DNA of 64,000 nt. Origin: Nannocystis sp. RBIL2 (GTDB lineage Bacteria > Myxococcota_A > Polyangia > Nannocystales > Nannocystaceae). The translations under genes and the position numbers were made by a program. Under the pieces are notes generated by a model. The model saw nothing but the letters and a program-made list of their open reading frames with translations. It had not been told where the DNA came from and did not search any database. Shown piece after piece: positions 18,903 to 27,359 of this stretch (positions are counted from its first letter, which is position 1; each line of letters starts with the position of its first letter). The stretch covers positions 5,728,151-5,792,150 of the forward strand of contig NZ_JAPNJW010000002.1 of the NCBI RefSeq assembly GCF_026626745.1. Direction: 5' to 3'.

Positions 18903-19979
18903 ATGCCGACCTATAACCCGGGCTCCCCGTACCGCCTGACGAGTCGGTGGAACCCGGCGCGCAAGCACCCGACGAGCGGCAAGGTCCAGCCGCACCGCGG
19001 CGACGATTGGGGCGCCCCCGAAGGTACCCCCATTCCCGCCGCGGCCGACGGCTCGGTGGTGTTCAACGGCTGGGTCGGCGGCTACGGCAACACGATCGTG
19101 CTCGAGCATACGATCCGCGGCCAGACGGTCCACACGCTCTACGGCCACATGAACGTCGCCTCACCGCTGGCCGTGGGCACCCAGGTGACGACGCGCCAGA
19201 CCGTCGGCACCGTCGGCATGACCGGCGGCGTCAGCTCCGGCAACCACCTGCACTTCGAAGTCATGCCCGGCGGCACGCCCGGGCGGCCCAACCTCGCGCG
19301 CGGTCACGCGACGGTCGACCCGCACACCTTCGACTTCCCTGACGGCGGCGGCGGCCAGCCGGCCGAGACCGGCGGCGGTCCGTGGTCCTACCCGTTCGAG
19401 GGCAACGAGGATCAGAAGGCCAACGAGGGCACCTTCCTCGGCGTGCTCGGCGGCCAGGAAGGCGCGCTCGCGCGGACCGACGACGGCTTCTACCCGATCG
19501 GCGGCAACAGCCTGTGGCACGGCGGGATCCACTTCGACGAGCACAGCAAGGCGACCCTCGATCAGGAGAAGGGCGTCCGCTGCATCCGCGAGGGCGAGAT
19601 CGTCGCCTATCGCGTCGACAGCGAGTACCCCCACGTCGAATTCCCGAACGGCGCGCGCGCCCTCTATTCACGCGGCTTCGTCCTCGTGCGCCATCGCCTC
19701 GAGATCCCCGACGGCGAGCCCGACAAGCGGCCCAAGCTGGTGTTCTACAGCCTGTACATGCACCAATTGGACTTCAAGGCCTACAAGGACGACTCGAAGC
19801 TGACCCGGCCCGAGCACTGGAGCTCGCCCGATCGCTTCCGCGTCGGCGACAAGGCCAAAGACCGCCAGGAGCCCGGCGCCGGGCCGCCGATCACCGGCGA
19901 GCTCGAGGGCATCTGCGGCGAGGACGGCACCTGCAGCCCGGTGCCGATCCCGCTGCCGCGGCCGCGGCCCGTGTCGTGA
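18903..19979 (+). CDS. M23-family peptidase, probable T6SS peptidoglycan-cutting effector
   Basis: 358 residues from ATG 18903, preceded by GAGGAGG. There is no signal peptide, which fits delivery by the T6SS. Residues 25-125 are a LytM/M23 domain: HRGDDWG (zinc ligands H31 and D35), LYGHMN (H82) and GNHLHFEV (H115, H117). M23 enzymes cut peptide cross-links in peptidoglycan. A second domain (residues 150-330) contains NSLWHGGIHFDEHSKATLD and VFYSLYMHQLDF, a degenerate repeat of the same fold type. The gene follows vgrG by 28 bases. No periplasmic immunity gene lies downstream in the operon; the secreted Cys-rich protein at 22893-23243 is the only small exported candidate nearby. Confidence 0.8.
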   Translation: MPTYNPGSPYRLTSRWNPARKHPTSGKVQPHRGDDWGAPEGTPIPAAADGSVVFNGWVGGYGNTIVLEHTIRGQTVHTLYGHMNVASPLAVGTQVTTRQTVGTVGMTGGVSSGNHLHFEVMPGGTPGRPNLARGHATVDPHTFDFPDGGGGQPAETGGGPWSYPFEGNEDQKANEGTFLGVLGGQEGALARTDDGFYPIGGNSLWHGGIHFDEHSKATLDQEKGVRCIREGEIVAYRVDSEYPHVEFPNGARALYSRGFVLVRHRLEIPDGEPDKRPKLVFYSLYMHQLDFKAYKDDSKLTRPEHWSSPDRFRVGDKAKDRQEPGAGPPITGELEGICGEDGTCSPVPIPLPRPRPVS

Positions 19980-19998
19980 TCGGCCGACGCCGCGCCGA

Positions 19999-20505
19999 CT
20001 ACGACGAGAACCCGGTCAGCCGCTTCTTGCCCGGCGCGGCCGGACACGGCGTGACCGGATCTTCGACGCCCGCGCGCTCGTCGAACGGGCGCGTCTCGCC
20101 GCTCGACAGCGCCGCCGCGGCCTCCGTCTGCGCCGGATCGGCCTCCTCCTCGGGGGTCTGCGTCAGCCGCTCCGAGGCCATCGCGCCGAGCTGCTCGAGC
20201 CGCGCCGAGATGTTGGCCGGCGTCGCGAGGTCGAGGACCTGGGTCATCCACCCGGGCTCGCCCTCCTTCACGTCGCGGACGAGGCACAGCAGCTCGATCA
20301 GCCGGCACACGTCCTTCTCCTTGACGATCCCGTGCAGCGCCGCGCTGGCGAGGCCCTTCTCGATCATCGCAGTCAGGCCCTGGCCTCCGAGCGCCGCGCT
20401 GAGCAGCGGGAAGCGCTCGCCGAGGTGAGCCGCCATCCGCTCCTGAAACCCGCGGACGCTGCGCTGGCGGAAGTCGTCCATCTGTTCGCGCGTGATCTTC
20501 AGCAT
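19999..20505 (-). CDS. Small accessory protein of the type VI effector cluster
   Basis: 168 residues, no signal peptide. The first 115 residues are helical, opening LKITREQMDDFRQRSVRGFQ and ERMAAHLGERFPLLSAAL. Such short proteins often sit next to DUF4123 and PAAR genes in myxobacterial and proteobacterial T6SS clusters. The last 55 residues are acidic and low in complexity. It starts four bases after the stop of the DUF4123 gene and ends 20 bases from the convergent M23 gene. It could be an effector-loading factor or an immunity protein for the PAAR-linked toxin; sequence does not decide. Confidence 0.55.
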   Translation of the reverse strand: MLKITREQMDDFRQRSVRGFQERMAAHLGERFPLLSAALGGQGLTAMIEKGLASAALHGIVKEKDVCRLIELLCLVRDVKEGEPGWMTQVLDLATPANISARLEQLGAMASERLTQTPEEEADPAQTEAAAALSSGETRPFDERAGVEDPVTPCPAAPGKKRLTGFSS

Positions 20506-20509
20506 GGCT

Positions 20510-21631
20510 TCACATCGAGAAGGTTTGCAGGGCCGCGGTGTCCGGCCGCTCGAACACGATGCGGTCGATGCCGGCGAGGAACTCCTTGCGCTGCTCGGGC
20601 GTGATCGTGGCCGCGAACGCGTGCATCACCCGCGGGTCGTAGTAGCGGAAGAACAGCCGGTGCGCCTCGCCCTCGGCCTCGACCATGAGGAACTGACGGA
20701 AGTGCCGGCGCACCGCGAGGAAGTCGCGGGCGCTTTCGACGTAGATGCCCCACGCGTCGCCCCAGCCCTCCTCGACCAGCCGCTGCAGCAGCCCCGAGTC
20801 GGCGCGCAGCTGGACCAGGTACGGCGCGACGTCGTCGTAGGCCCGCCCCTGCTCGCCGTCGTACAGCGACGCGTAGGCGTCGACGCTCTCCTCGAGCAAT
20901 TGCAGCGCGCGGTCGGAGCGAGCGGCGTCGACGATCGCGTACAGCCGACCGGCCCGGCTGCACGGCTGCAACTCTGCGAGCGCGGCGCGAGCGGCGTCGC
21001 TCGGCTTCACCGGCCCGGGCGGCGGGCTGTAGTCCTCGACGAGGAAGCGAAAGGTGGTCGCGCCGGCGGTCATCCACCCGCGATGCGCCAGCTCGCCGTG
21101 CCAGCCCGGCTGACCGTCGATGGTGAGCCGGTGCGGATCGATCGCCTGCACCTGGGCGCACACGCCGTCCCAGAGGATCTGGAATTGCGGCGACCCTGCC
21201 CCGTCGGCGTCGACCACGAAGTCGGCCTTCGCGGTCCCGACGGTGCGCGGCACCCCGGGCTCCAGCACCAGCTTGTGCCAGGTCTCGCGGCCCGACCACA
21301 CCTGCAGCACCCCGCGCCGCCGCACCGGCGGCCCCGGCGGCAACAAGGGGTAGCGCCGGTACGTGTAGTCAAGCTCCTGCAATTGGTCGGCGTAGCGGGG
21401 ATCGGTCTCCTCGAATTCGCGAGCGGCGATGAGACCGATGTCGACGCGCGCGCGGTCGTCCTCGTGCGGGACGCGGCCGCGAGCGGTGGTGCGAGCCATG
21501 AGCTCGAGCTGGTCGGCGATCCGCCGCAGGGTCGCCGACTGCGACGGATCGAGCGCCTGCGTGCGCGCCCGGGCCTCGCCGAGGACCTGGGCGAAGGCGT
21601 CGCGCGAGACGATCCGCATGAGGTCGGGCAT
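20510..21631 (-). CDS. FHA-like and DUF4123 fusion, T6SS effector chaperone
   Basis: 373 residues. Residues 108-199 resemble an FHA domain: LVLEPGVPRTVGTAKADFVV, then SPQFQILWDG, HRLTIDGQPGWHGEL and MTAGATTFRFLVED. Residues 228-365 match DUF4123: RLYAIVDAARSDRALQLLEE, VAPYLVQL, EGWGDAWGIYVESARDFLAV and RHFRQFL with FFRYYDPRVMHAF. DUF4123 proteins are chaperones that load effectors on VgrG or PAAR. An FHA module would suggest control by threonine phosphorylation, which regulates T6SS in other bacteria. The gene follows the PAAR-toxin gene by six bases, so the latter is its likely client. Confidence 0.78.
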   Translation of the reverse strand: MPDLMRIVSRDAFAQVLGEARARTQALDPSQSATLRRIADQLELMARTTARGRVPHEDDRARVDIGLIAAREFEETDPRYADQLQELDYTYRRYPLLPPGPPVRRRGVLQVWSGRETWHKLVLEPGVPRTVGTAKADFVVDADGAGSPQFQILWDGVCAQVQAIDPHRLTIDGQPGWHGELAHRGWMTAGATTFRFLVEDYSPPPGPVKPSDAARAALAELQPCSRAGRLYAIVDAARSDRALQLLEESVDAYASLYDGEQGRAYDDVAPYLVQLRADSGLLQRLVEEGWGDAWGIYVESARDFLAVRRHFRQFLMVEAEGEAHRLFFRYYDPRVMHAFAATITPEQRKEFLAGIDRIVFERPDTAALQTFSM

Positions 21632-21637
21632 GGCGCG

Positions 21638-22651
21638 TCACATCCCGACGGGCGGGTGGAACTTGCGAGGGATCATCAGCTGCGTGCCGCCGCCAGGGCA
21701 GCGGACGATCTTGTCCGGCGCCGGCTGGTCCTTCTGCTTGTACGACCAATCGTCGTCGATCGCCGCGCTGGTGCTCTTGAGCGCCAGCGCCTCCTCCCCG
21801 CCGAACGGGACCGGCCGCGTCTCTCGGACCACCGGCGGCGGCCGCGGCGAGTCGCCGACCATCGGGTACACCGACGACGAGCAGCCGAGCTGCTCGGCGG
21901 TGGTCTTCTTGTCGGCGGTGAAGTACTGCCCGAGCCCGGCGCCGGGGATGCAGTGCTGAAAGAGCGTCTGCTTGGCGACCGACACCACCTCGACCCCGCG
22001 CGACAGATCGATGCCCTTGATGTGCGAGAGGATCTGGCTCGGCTTGAGGCTGCCGATGTGCGCCGCGTAGAACTGGTAGGCGACTGCGAAGCGCGCCGAC
22101 ATGCGCTCGTGCGGCAGGTCGTCGCCGGGCCCGGCCAGCTCGTGCTTGCTGGCGTCGACGTCGACCATCGCGTCGCGGCCCGAGCGGGCGCCCGGCGGCG
22201 GCTCCTCGTCGTCGAGCGTCGCGGTCTCGGGGTCGGGCGGGCGCGGCTGGGCCGAGTGGTCGTGGGTGTCGAGGTCGTCGCGCCGCGGCTTCTCGCACTC
22301 CTCGCAGAACGGGGTGCCGCGGCGCGCCGCGTTGCGCATGGTGAAGCACTGCGTCGAATCGCCGATGATCACCGTGGGGCAGCCGGCCGCGATCAGGTCG
22401 CCGGAGATGTGCACGCCCGGATCGGTGCGCCGCGCGGCCTGCCGCGCATTGATCAGCACGGTCGCCGAGCCCTGCTTGATCTTGTCGGCCGGGCCGAGCG
22501 GGAAGCAGACGATCGCGTCGCCCTCGCGCGCGGCCGGCAGGAAGCCGATGATCACGTTGGCGCTGCCGCTGTGGATCGGGCCGCCGACGTGCGCCGGGGC
22601 CCCGGGGTGGGGACAGACGTGAAAGTCGCTGATGCGCGCGGCGTCGGGCAT
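21638..22651 (-). CDS. PAAR-domain T6SS effector with C-terminal toxin-like domain
   Basis: 337 residues. Residues 1-98 are a PAAR spike tip: HVCPHPGAPAHVGGPIHSGS, GSATVLINARQAARRTD and CPTVIIGDS. A polar linker (100-165) includes a Cys pair (FCEECEK) and an acidic Pro-rich run. Residues 165-337 form a separate domain: FAVAYQFYAAH, SQILSHIKGIDLSRGVEVV, GLGQYFTADKKTTAEQLG, ALKSTSAAIDDDWSYK and the ending CPGGGTQLMIP. This order resembles polymorphic toxin domain Ntox46 and, in the GGG-Q ending, the NAD-hydrolysing TNT group. NAD hydrolysis is an inference from memory of those families. It is first in a three-gene operon with its DUF4123 chaperone. Confidence 0.75.
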   Translation of the reverse strand: MPDAARISDFHVCPHPGAPAHVGGPIHSGSANVIIGFLPAAREGDAIVCFPLGPADKIKQGSATVLINARQAARRTDPGVHISGDLIAAGCPTVIIGDSTQCFTMRNAARRGTPFCEECEKPRRDDLDTHDHSAQPRPPDPETATLDDEEPPPGARSGRDAMVDVDASKHELAGPGDDLPHERMSARFAVAYQFYAAHIGSLKPSQILSHIKGIDLSRGVEVVSVAKQTLFQHCIPGAGLGQYFTADKKTTAEQLGCSSSVYPMVGDSPRPPPVVRETRPVPFGGEEALALKSTSAAIDDDWSYKQKDQPAPDKIVRCPGGGTQLMIPRKFHPPVGM

Positions 22652-22892
22652 GCATCCACCGATGCGGGTGACCTTCGCATCGTAACAGAACGGGCCCGCA
22701 ACGAGAGCCGCGCGAGCTGCGTCGGTACGAGGTGCGACACCGCCGACACCACGCCGAAGTCAGCGAAGGCGGAGCGCGCCGCTGCGCGCAGATCGGCGCG
22801 GCGGAAGGACCCGGGCGGTGATCGCCGTGGAGGACTCCCCGGTGCGCCCGGCACGCTCGCAGTTCCGAGCGCGCCCGGCCTTCAGCTCGCCG

Positions 22893-23243
22893 TCACCATT
22901 CGAAGAAAGCGCCCCAGCACGCGTAGTCCAATTCGCGGCCGCGCTTCTGGCAATACTTCCAGGCCTTCCCCGCGCACCAATCGTCGGGGACGTCGCCCAA
23001 CCTGACCTTGTGGCGAAACGCCGGGCGCGCCGCGTCGGGGGCGAAGCCCTCGCAGTGGGCCAGGCAATACGCGGCGTCGTCCGCCGCGAGGATGTCGACG
23101 ATGCAGCCCCAGCTGCCGGCCGGCACGTCCGCCATGAATTCTTCGGAGTTCGGCGAGTCCGATTCGTCGGAGTCCGGCTCGGCCAGAGCGGGGTGCGCAG
23201 CGAGAGCGCCGAGGAGCACGCAGATTTCTTTTAAAAAGAACAT
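22893..23243 (-). CDS. Small secreted six-cysteine protein
   Basis: 116 residues from the ATG at 23243. A short signal peptide (FFLKEICVLLGALAAHPALA) is followed by an acidic stretch and a domain with six Cys in the mature part (WGC, AYC, AHC, DWC, KYC, YAC), probably three disulfides. The sequence ends in Phe-Phe-Glu-Trp. The second codon run lies in TTCTTTTTAAAAGAA, an AT-rich island in this GC-rich window. No known family. It could be a surface protein or a periplasmic protector against the M23 effector made nearby; nothing in the sequence proves either. Confidence 0.6.
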   Translation of the reverse strand: MFFLKEICVLLGALAAHPALAEPDSDESDSPNSEEFMADVPAGSWGCIVDILAADDAAYCLAHCEGFAPDAARPAFRHKVRLGDVPDDWCAGKAWKYCQKRGRELDYACWGAFFEW

Positions 23244-23385
23244 GACGGTCCGTCCTGCTTCCGCGCCGCACGCGGCGACGACCGCGGAGGATGACGCGAG
23301 CGAGCACCCCGTCCAGCGGGCTCGGCGGCCTCGTGCCCGGCCGTTCGCCGCGACCCGGCTGCTTCTCGCGCCGAGATTGCCTACG

Positions 23386-24177
23386 ATGTCGGGCATGCAG
23401 GACAAGGTCATCGTCATCACCGGCGCGTCGATGGGGATCGGCGAGGCGCTGGCGAACGTCTGTCACGCGCGCGGCGCGACGATCGTGCTGGCGGCCCGCA
23501 ACGCCGAGGCGCTGGCCGCGGTCGTCGGTCGCCTCGGCGAGCGCGCGCTCGCGGTCCCCACCGACGTCTCGCGGCGCGAGGACAACGAGAAGCTGGTCGA
23601 GCGCACGCTCGCGCAGTTCGGTCGGCTCGACGTCTTCGTCGCCAACGCGGGCCGGGGGATCTCCCGCATGCCCTCGCAGCTCACCGACGACGACGTCGAC
23701 GACATGATCGCCACCAACTTCAAGTCGGTGCTCTACGCAGTGCAGGCGGTGCTGCCCCACTTCAAGGAGCGGCAGCGCGGCCAGATCGTCGCGGTCTCGT
23801 CGATGCTCGGGCGCATCCCGTTCACGCCCATCCGCAGCGCCTACAGCGCGGCCAAGGCCGCAGTGAACTCGCTGATGACCAGCGTGCGCCTCGAGCTGCG
23901 GCCGCAGTTCCCCGAGATCCACGCGACCACGGTGCTGCCCGGCGTGGTCGCCACCGGCTTCGGCGACAACGCCCGCCACGGCGGCCTCGACTCGCGGCAG
24001 CTCCCCGGCGCGCAGCCGGTCGAGGAGGTCGCCGAGATCATCGCCGCCGCCATCGAGCAGCCGCGCGCCGAGGTGTTCACGCGGCCCGAGATGCACGCGT
24101 TCCAGGCCAAGTTCTACGCCGCCGAGGACGTCGCTACGATCGAGGCCGGGCTCGGCGGTCCGCCGCAGTCTCGCTGA
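23386..24177 (+). CDS. Short-chain dehydrogenase/reductase (SDR)
   Basis: 263 residues (an ATG at 23395 would remove three). Classical SDR: cofactor motif TGASMGIG, VPTDVSRRED, NAGRG, catalytic Ser in IVAVSSMLGRIP, and the YxxxK pair in SAYSAAKAAVNSL, followed by PGVVATGF. It would oxidise or reduce an alcohol/ketone with NAD(P)H. There is no operon partner: the upstream gene is on the other strand and a hairpin follows the stop. The substrate is unknown. Confidence 0.9.
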   Translation: MSGMQDKVIVITGASMGIGEALANVCHARGATIVLAARNAEALAAVVGRLGERALAVPTDVSRREDNEKLVERTLAQFGRLDVFVANAGRGISRMPSQLTDDDVDDMIATNFKSVLYAVQAVLPHFKERQRGQIVAVSSMLGRIPFTPIRSAYSAAKAAVNSLMTSVRLELRPQFPEIHATTVLPGVVATGFGDNARHGGLDSRQLPGAQPVEEVAEIIAAAIEQPRAEVFTRPEMHAFQAKFYAAEDVATIEAGLGGPPQSR

Positions 24178-24265
24178 GGCCGCGAAAAAGTCGGCGCGGT
24201 GTGGTGATTGCCGACTCCCACCAGCGGCTTCGGCGCTGGCAAGTCCCCACCCGCGCAGAGGTCAC

Positions 24266-24300
24266 GAATCATACCTGTCTTTTTAGACATGTCATGATTC
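24266..24300. terminator. ACATGTC-type hairpin after the SDR gene
   Basis: GAATCAT (24266-24272) pairs with ATGATTC (24294-24300), enclosing CTGTCT-TTT-AGACATG. The loop T run lies inside the stem rather than after it. A member of the hairpin family that recurs at gene ends in this window. Confidence 0.55.
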
Positions 24301-24424
24301 ACCTCGCGCCTCGCGGACGCATCCGCTCGCGCGCATGAGGTCCACGAACCGCAAGGTTGCGGCCTCGGGCCAGGGTCTGCGCGACCTCTCGACGAAGGCT
24401 GCGTCGATCCTCTACCGTCGCGTC

Positions 24425-26098
24425 ATGGCGATCGACGCGAGGCGAAGCAGGTGGGTGGCGCTCGGGCTCACGTGGGCGGCGGCGTGCGGGGAGGTCGGCG
24501 CTCCCAGCGAGAGTGAGACCGTCGACGCCACCACCGATCCGACCGCCGGTACCACCACGGGCGGCGCGAGCGACACAGCCGACGCGCCGACCACCGGCAG
24601 CACGAGCGTGCCCGGCACCACCGACGCCGACGAGACCACCAGCACGACCGGGCCGGTCGCCACCGACACCGGGCCGACCTCGACCGGGACCACCGACACT
24701 GGCGAGCCGCCGCTCGTGCCGGTCGGCACCATCGCCGAGCTGCTCGTGCCGTTCGACGTCAATCAGGAAGACCTGGTCGGCCCCACCAGCTGGGAGCCGC
24801 AGTACGGCAAGTCGCCCGAGATCGTCGCGGTTCCGCTGGGCGCCACGATCGACGTCCTCGTCCAGGACTACGCCCAGAGTCCCGACGGCCACGCCTACGT
24901 CCTGCGCCTCGAGCCGAGCGCCGACGACTACGTCATCACCGCCGTGCTCGAGCCGCAGATGCTCGACAAGGTCATGGGCCTCGCGCGCGACCCCGACGGC
25001 CAGCTCTACGTCGCCAGCGGCGTCGCAGAGGGCGACACCCTCACCCTCGACGACCCGCAGCCGGGCCAGCACCGCGGCGGGATCGTCCGCGTCGTCAAGC
25101 AGTCGTGGGACGGCGCCGTCCAATTCGACACCGACGTCGACCTCGGCCGCGAGGCAGTCGCGCCCGACTCCGAGCCGATCATCAACCCCATGGTCGCCGG
25201 CACCGCGCGGCTGGCCTGGGGCGCCGGCGCCCTGGCCCTCGTCCACGGCAACAACACCGACACCGACTGGAACATCATGGCGCGCCACCAGAAGGCGCTC
25301 ACCACCCACCTCGACGCCGGCTCGGGCGCGGTCACCCGCACCTCGTCGATCTGGGTCAGTCACTCCTTCGACCACCGCCTGTTCCACGACGGCCTCGGCT
25401 TCCTCGAGCTCCACCTCGGCGACGCCTTCCCCCGCGACGTCACCTTCGCCCGCGTCGAGCCCGACAGCGACCCCTACTCGCTGCTGGGGATCAAGGGCAA
25501 CACCGGCAACAACAACACCTTCACCCGCCTGGGCAACGCCGCGCCGATCGAGGGCGACCCGACTTACGGTTACCTGGCGCTGTTCGCCACGGAGTCGACG
25601 ACCGGCACCGGCGATCTGGTGTCTGGCTCGCGCGAGCTGGCGATCGTGCGAGTGCGCCGCGACTTCGAGACTGTCCCCGCCGACAGCGGCATGCACCTCG
25701 ACCCTGCCCTGCCCGACATTTTTGACGTCGAGTCGGGCGGCGAGCCGCGGCAGAACCGGCTGCGCTGGCTCACCCACTATCAGAGCGAGAACGGCGGCAC
25801 CACCCACGCCGAGCGGCCCAAGCTGGTCCCCCTCGGCGACGACACCTACGCCGTGCTGTGGGAGCGCTGGGACGGCGCGCAGCCGGCCTTCGCCGGGACG
25901 TGGGGCATGGTCATCGACGCCGCCGGCGAGGCGCTGGTGCCGGCGGCGCTGATCGCCGACACGCACCTGCCCCGCGGCGACGACGCCTTCCCGCTCGCCG
26001 GCAACGCCGCGTGGATCACCGGCGACGCGGCGGCCCGCCAGCTCGACATCCACATCGTCGACGCCCAGCTCGGCTACCGCCACGTGGTCGTCGAGTGA
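24425..26098 (+). CDS. Surface lipoprotein with Thr-rich linker and beta-propeller-like body
   Basis: 557 residues from ATG 24425, which gives a proper lipoprotein signal (SRWVALGLTWAAAC). The upstream ATG at 24335 would add 30 residues that spoil it. The lipid Cys is followed by about 75 residues rich in Thr, Gly, Ser and Asp (TTTGGASDTADAPTTGST), a linker style typical of Nannocystis-type lipoproteins. The body has repeated strands (PDGHAYVLRLEPSADDYVIT; DPDGQLYVASG; GDDTYAVLWERWDG), suggesting a propeller. No catalytic motif is visible. A hairpin of the ACATGTCC family follows at once. Confidence 0.65.
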   Translation: MAIDARRSRWVALGLTWAAACGEVGAPSESETVDATTDPTAGTTTGGASDTADAPTTGSTSVPGTTDADETTSTTGPVATDTGPTSTGTTDTGEPPLVPVGTIAELLVPFDVNQEDLVGPTSWEPQYGKSPEIVAVPLGATIDVLVQDYAQSPDGHAYVLRLEPSADDYVITAVLEPQMLDKVMGLARDPDGQLYVASGVAEGDTLTLDDPQPGQHRGGIVRVVKQSWDGAVQFDTDVDLGREAVAPDSEPIINPMVAGTARLAWGAGALALVHGNNTDTDWNIMARHQKALTTHLDAGSGAVTRTSSIWVSHSFDHRLFHDGLGFLELHLGDAFPRDVTFARVEPDSDPYSLLGIKGNTGNNNTFTRLGNAAPIEGDPTYGYLALFATESTTGTGDLVSGSRELAIVRVRRDFETVPADSGMHLDPALPDIFDVESGGEPRQNRLRWLTHYQSENGGTTHAERPKLVPLGDDTYAVLWERWDGAQPAFAGTWGMVIDAAGEALVPAALIADTHLPRGDDAFPLAGNAAWITGDAAARQLDIHIVDAQLGYRHVVVE

Positions 26099-26104
26099 GA
26101 GACA

Positions 26105-26142
26105 AATCATTATACATGTCTAAAAGGACATGTATGATGATT
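26105..26142. terminator. ACATGTCC-type hairpin, long form
   Basis: AATCAT (26105-26110) to ATGATT (26137-26142) with core ATACATGTC-TAAAA-GGACATGTAT. The arms pair over about 16 bases with one mismatch. It lies between the convergent lipoprotein and J-domain genes and is closely similar to the hairpin at 24266-24300, including the outer AATCAT arm. Confidence 0.65.
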
Positions 26143-26278
26143 CGCGCACCCACGAAGGTCCAGCGCCGCGCACGAGCCCATCGCCGCGGGGAGTGACGCG
26201 AGCGAGACCGTCGCCCCGAGGACACACGCTCGAGAGGCCGTCGCCGGGGCAGTCACACTTGTACGTATTCGCCCCGAG

Positions 26279-26800
26279 TCATGCCGGCGAATCCGGCCGC
26301 TTGCGGCGCGGTCGTTTGCCGGCGCGGGAGCGGCGGGCGATCGCCTCGTCGTGAGCCTCGCGGAGCGCGCGGAAGGCCTCGGGATCGCCGCCGCGGTCCG
26401 GGTGGGTCACCAGCGCTCGCTGGCGAAAGGCTGTGCGGATCTCCGGGACCGTGGCGTGCGGCGTCAGGCCGAGGAGTTGCCAGATCGAAGCCTGCTCCGG
26501 CTCGCGGCTCGCTCGCGGCGCGGCGTGCGTGGCCTCGCCCGCCGCCTGCGCGAACGGCGGCTCGCCCATCAGCACGCGGCCCCACGCGCGCGCCCACAGC
26601 GGCTCGATCTGCACCAACGTGCGTCCTGCCGCCTTCTCGGCCCGGCGCAGCGCCTCGTCCCGCGTGCGCGCGCCCCCTTCCGACGCGTCCGGCCGGCGAA
26701 ACGGCTCGCGGGAGGGCGGCGCGGTCCACCACGCGGCCCACAGGAAGCGGCGCCGCCGCGTCGGGGCGATCGAGACGGCTGCGGCGAACAGCTCGGACAC
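26279..26800 (-). CDS. J-domain (DnaJ-like) protein
   Basis: 173 residues from a GTG at 26800; the longer open frame upstream is read in another frame by the EthD gene. The N-terminal half is Arg/Ala-rich with no known domain (FLWAAWWTAPPSREPFRRPD). The C-terminal third is a J domain: SIWQLLGLTPHATVPEIRTA, FRQRALVTHPDRGGDPEAFR, with the HPD motif needed to stimulate DnaK. A basic tail follows (KRPRRKRPDSPA). The C-terminal J domain without Gly/Phe or zinc regions marks a specialised co-chaperone, not DnaJ itself. No Hsp70 is nearby. Confidence 0.75.
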   Translation of the reverse strand: MSELFAAAVSIAPTRRRRFLWAAWWTAPPSREPFRRPDASEGGARTRDEALRRAEKAAGRTLVQIEPLWARAWGRVLMGEPPFAQAAGEATHAAPRASREPEQASIWQLLGLTPHATVPEIRTAFRQRALVTHPDRGGDPEAFRALREAHDEAIARRSRAGKRPRRKRPDSPA

Positions 26801-26885
26801 GCCGCGGATGGTACCCGAACTCCGTCGCAGCGAACGACGGCCGCCGAGCGCATCCCTCGCCGACACGACGCCCCGCGCTGCATCC

Positions 26886-27236
26886 TCAGGCGCTGGTCGT
26901 GACGTGCTCCTCGACCACGTAGGCGAAGTAGTGCCGGGGATCGAGGAAGCGCGCCTCGTCGGCGCGCACCTGCGCGGCCACCTCGGGCTGTGACACGGCG
27001 GCCAGCCACGCCTCCAGCGCCTCGCGATCGGCGAACTTCTGCTCGGTGACCACATCGAAGCCGATCGCCGCGCCGGGCAGCAGCGGCTCGTCGCGCCGCA
27101 GGTAGCTGCGACGGTAGACCGGCGGCGCCCCCACCAGCCGGCAGATCAGCGGCACGTGGTGGTTTTCATAATGGTCGATGAACGCCTCGGGCGTGAGGTC
27201 GGGCCGCCTGGCCAGGAACGCCATGATCGTCAGCAT
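26886..27236 (-). CDS. EthD-family (ferredoxin-fold) protein
   Basis: 116 residues from ATG 27236 with a good GGAGGAG ribosome site. MAFLARRPDLTPEAFIDHYE and NHHVPLICRL are the EthD signature, followed by YRRSYLRRDE and a beta-alpha-beta pattern typical of dimeric alpha-beta barrels. Such proteins accompany ether or polyketide degradation, or act as small monooxygenases or cyclases. It is divergent from a TetR gene and its promoter carries a perfect palindrome in the spacer, so it is probably the repressed target. The inducer is unknown. Confidence 0.82.
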   Translation of the reverse strand: MLTIMAFLARRPDLTPEAFIDHYENHHVPLICRLVGAPPVYRRSYLRRDEPLLPGAAIGFDVVTEQKFADREALEAWLAAVSQPEVAAQVRADEARFLDPRHYFAYVVEEHVTTSA

Positions 27237-27275
27237 GAAGTCGTCTCCTCCCGGTGCCGGGCACCGCGGCGATCT

Positions 27276-27304
27276 TTTTATCAAGACACACTGTCTTCTG
27301 TCAA
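27276..27304 (-). promoter_or_regulatory. Promoter of the EthD gene with operator in the spacer
   Basis: On the minus strand: -35 TTGACA (27304-27299), 17-base spacer, -10 ATAAAA (27281-27276). Within the spacer lies the perfect palindrome AAGACAC-ACTGTCTT (27283-27297; arms AAGACA/TGTCTT around CAC). A repressor bound there would block RNA polymerase. The adjacent, divergent TetR gene is the obvious candidate. This is the clearest promoter-operator in the window. Confidence 0.7.
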
Positions 27305-27359
27305 ACTCACCATGTCTCCGGTGGTGCCAGGCTGACCGCGGCTGCGTTATGCTGCGCCG

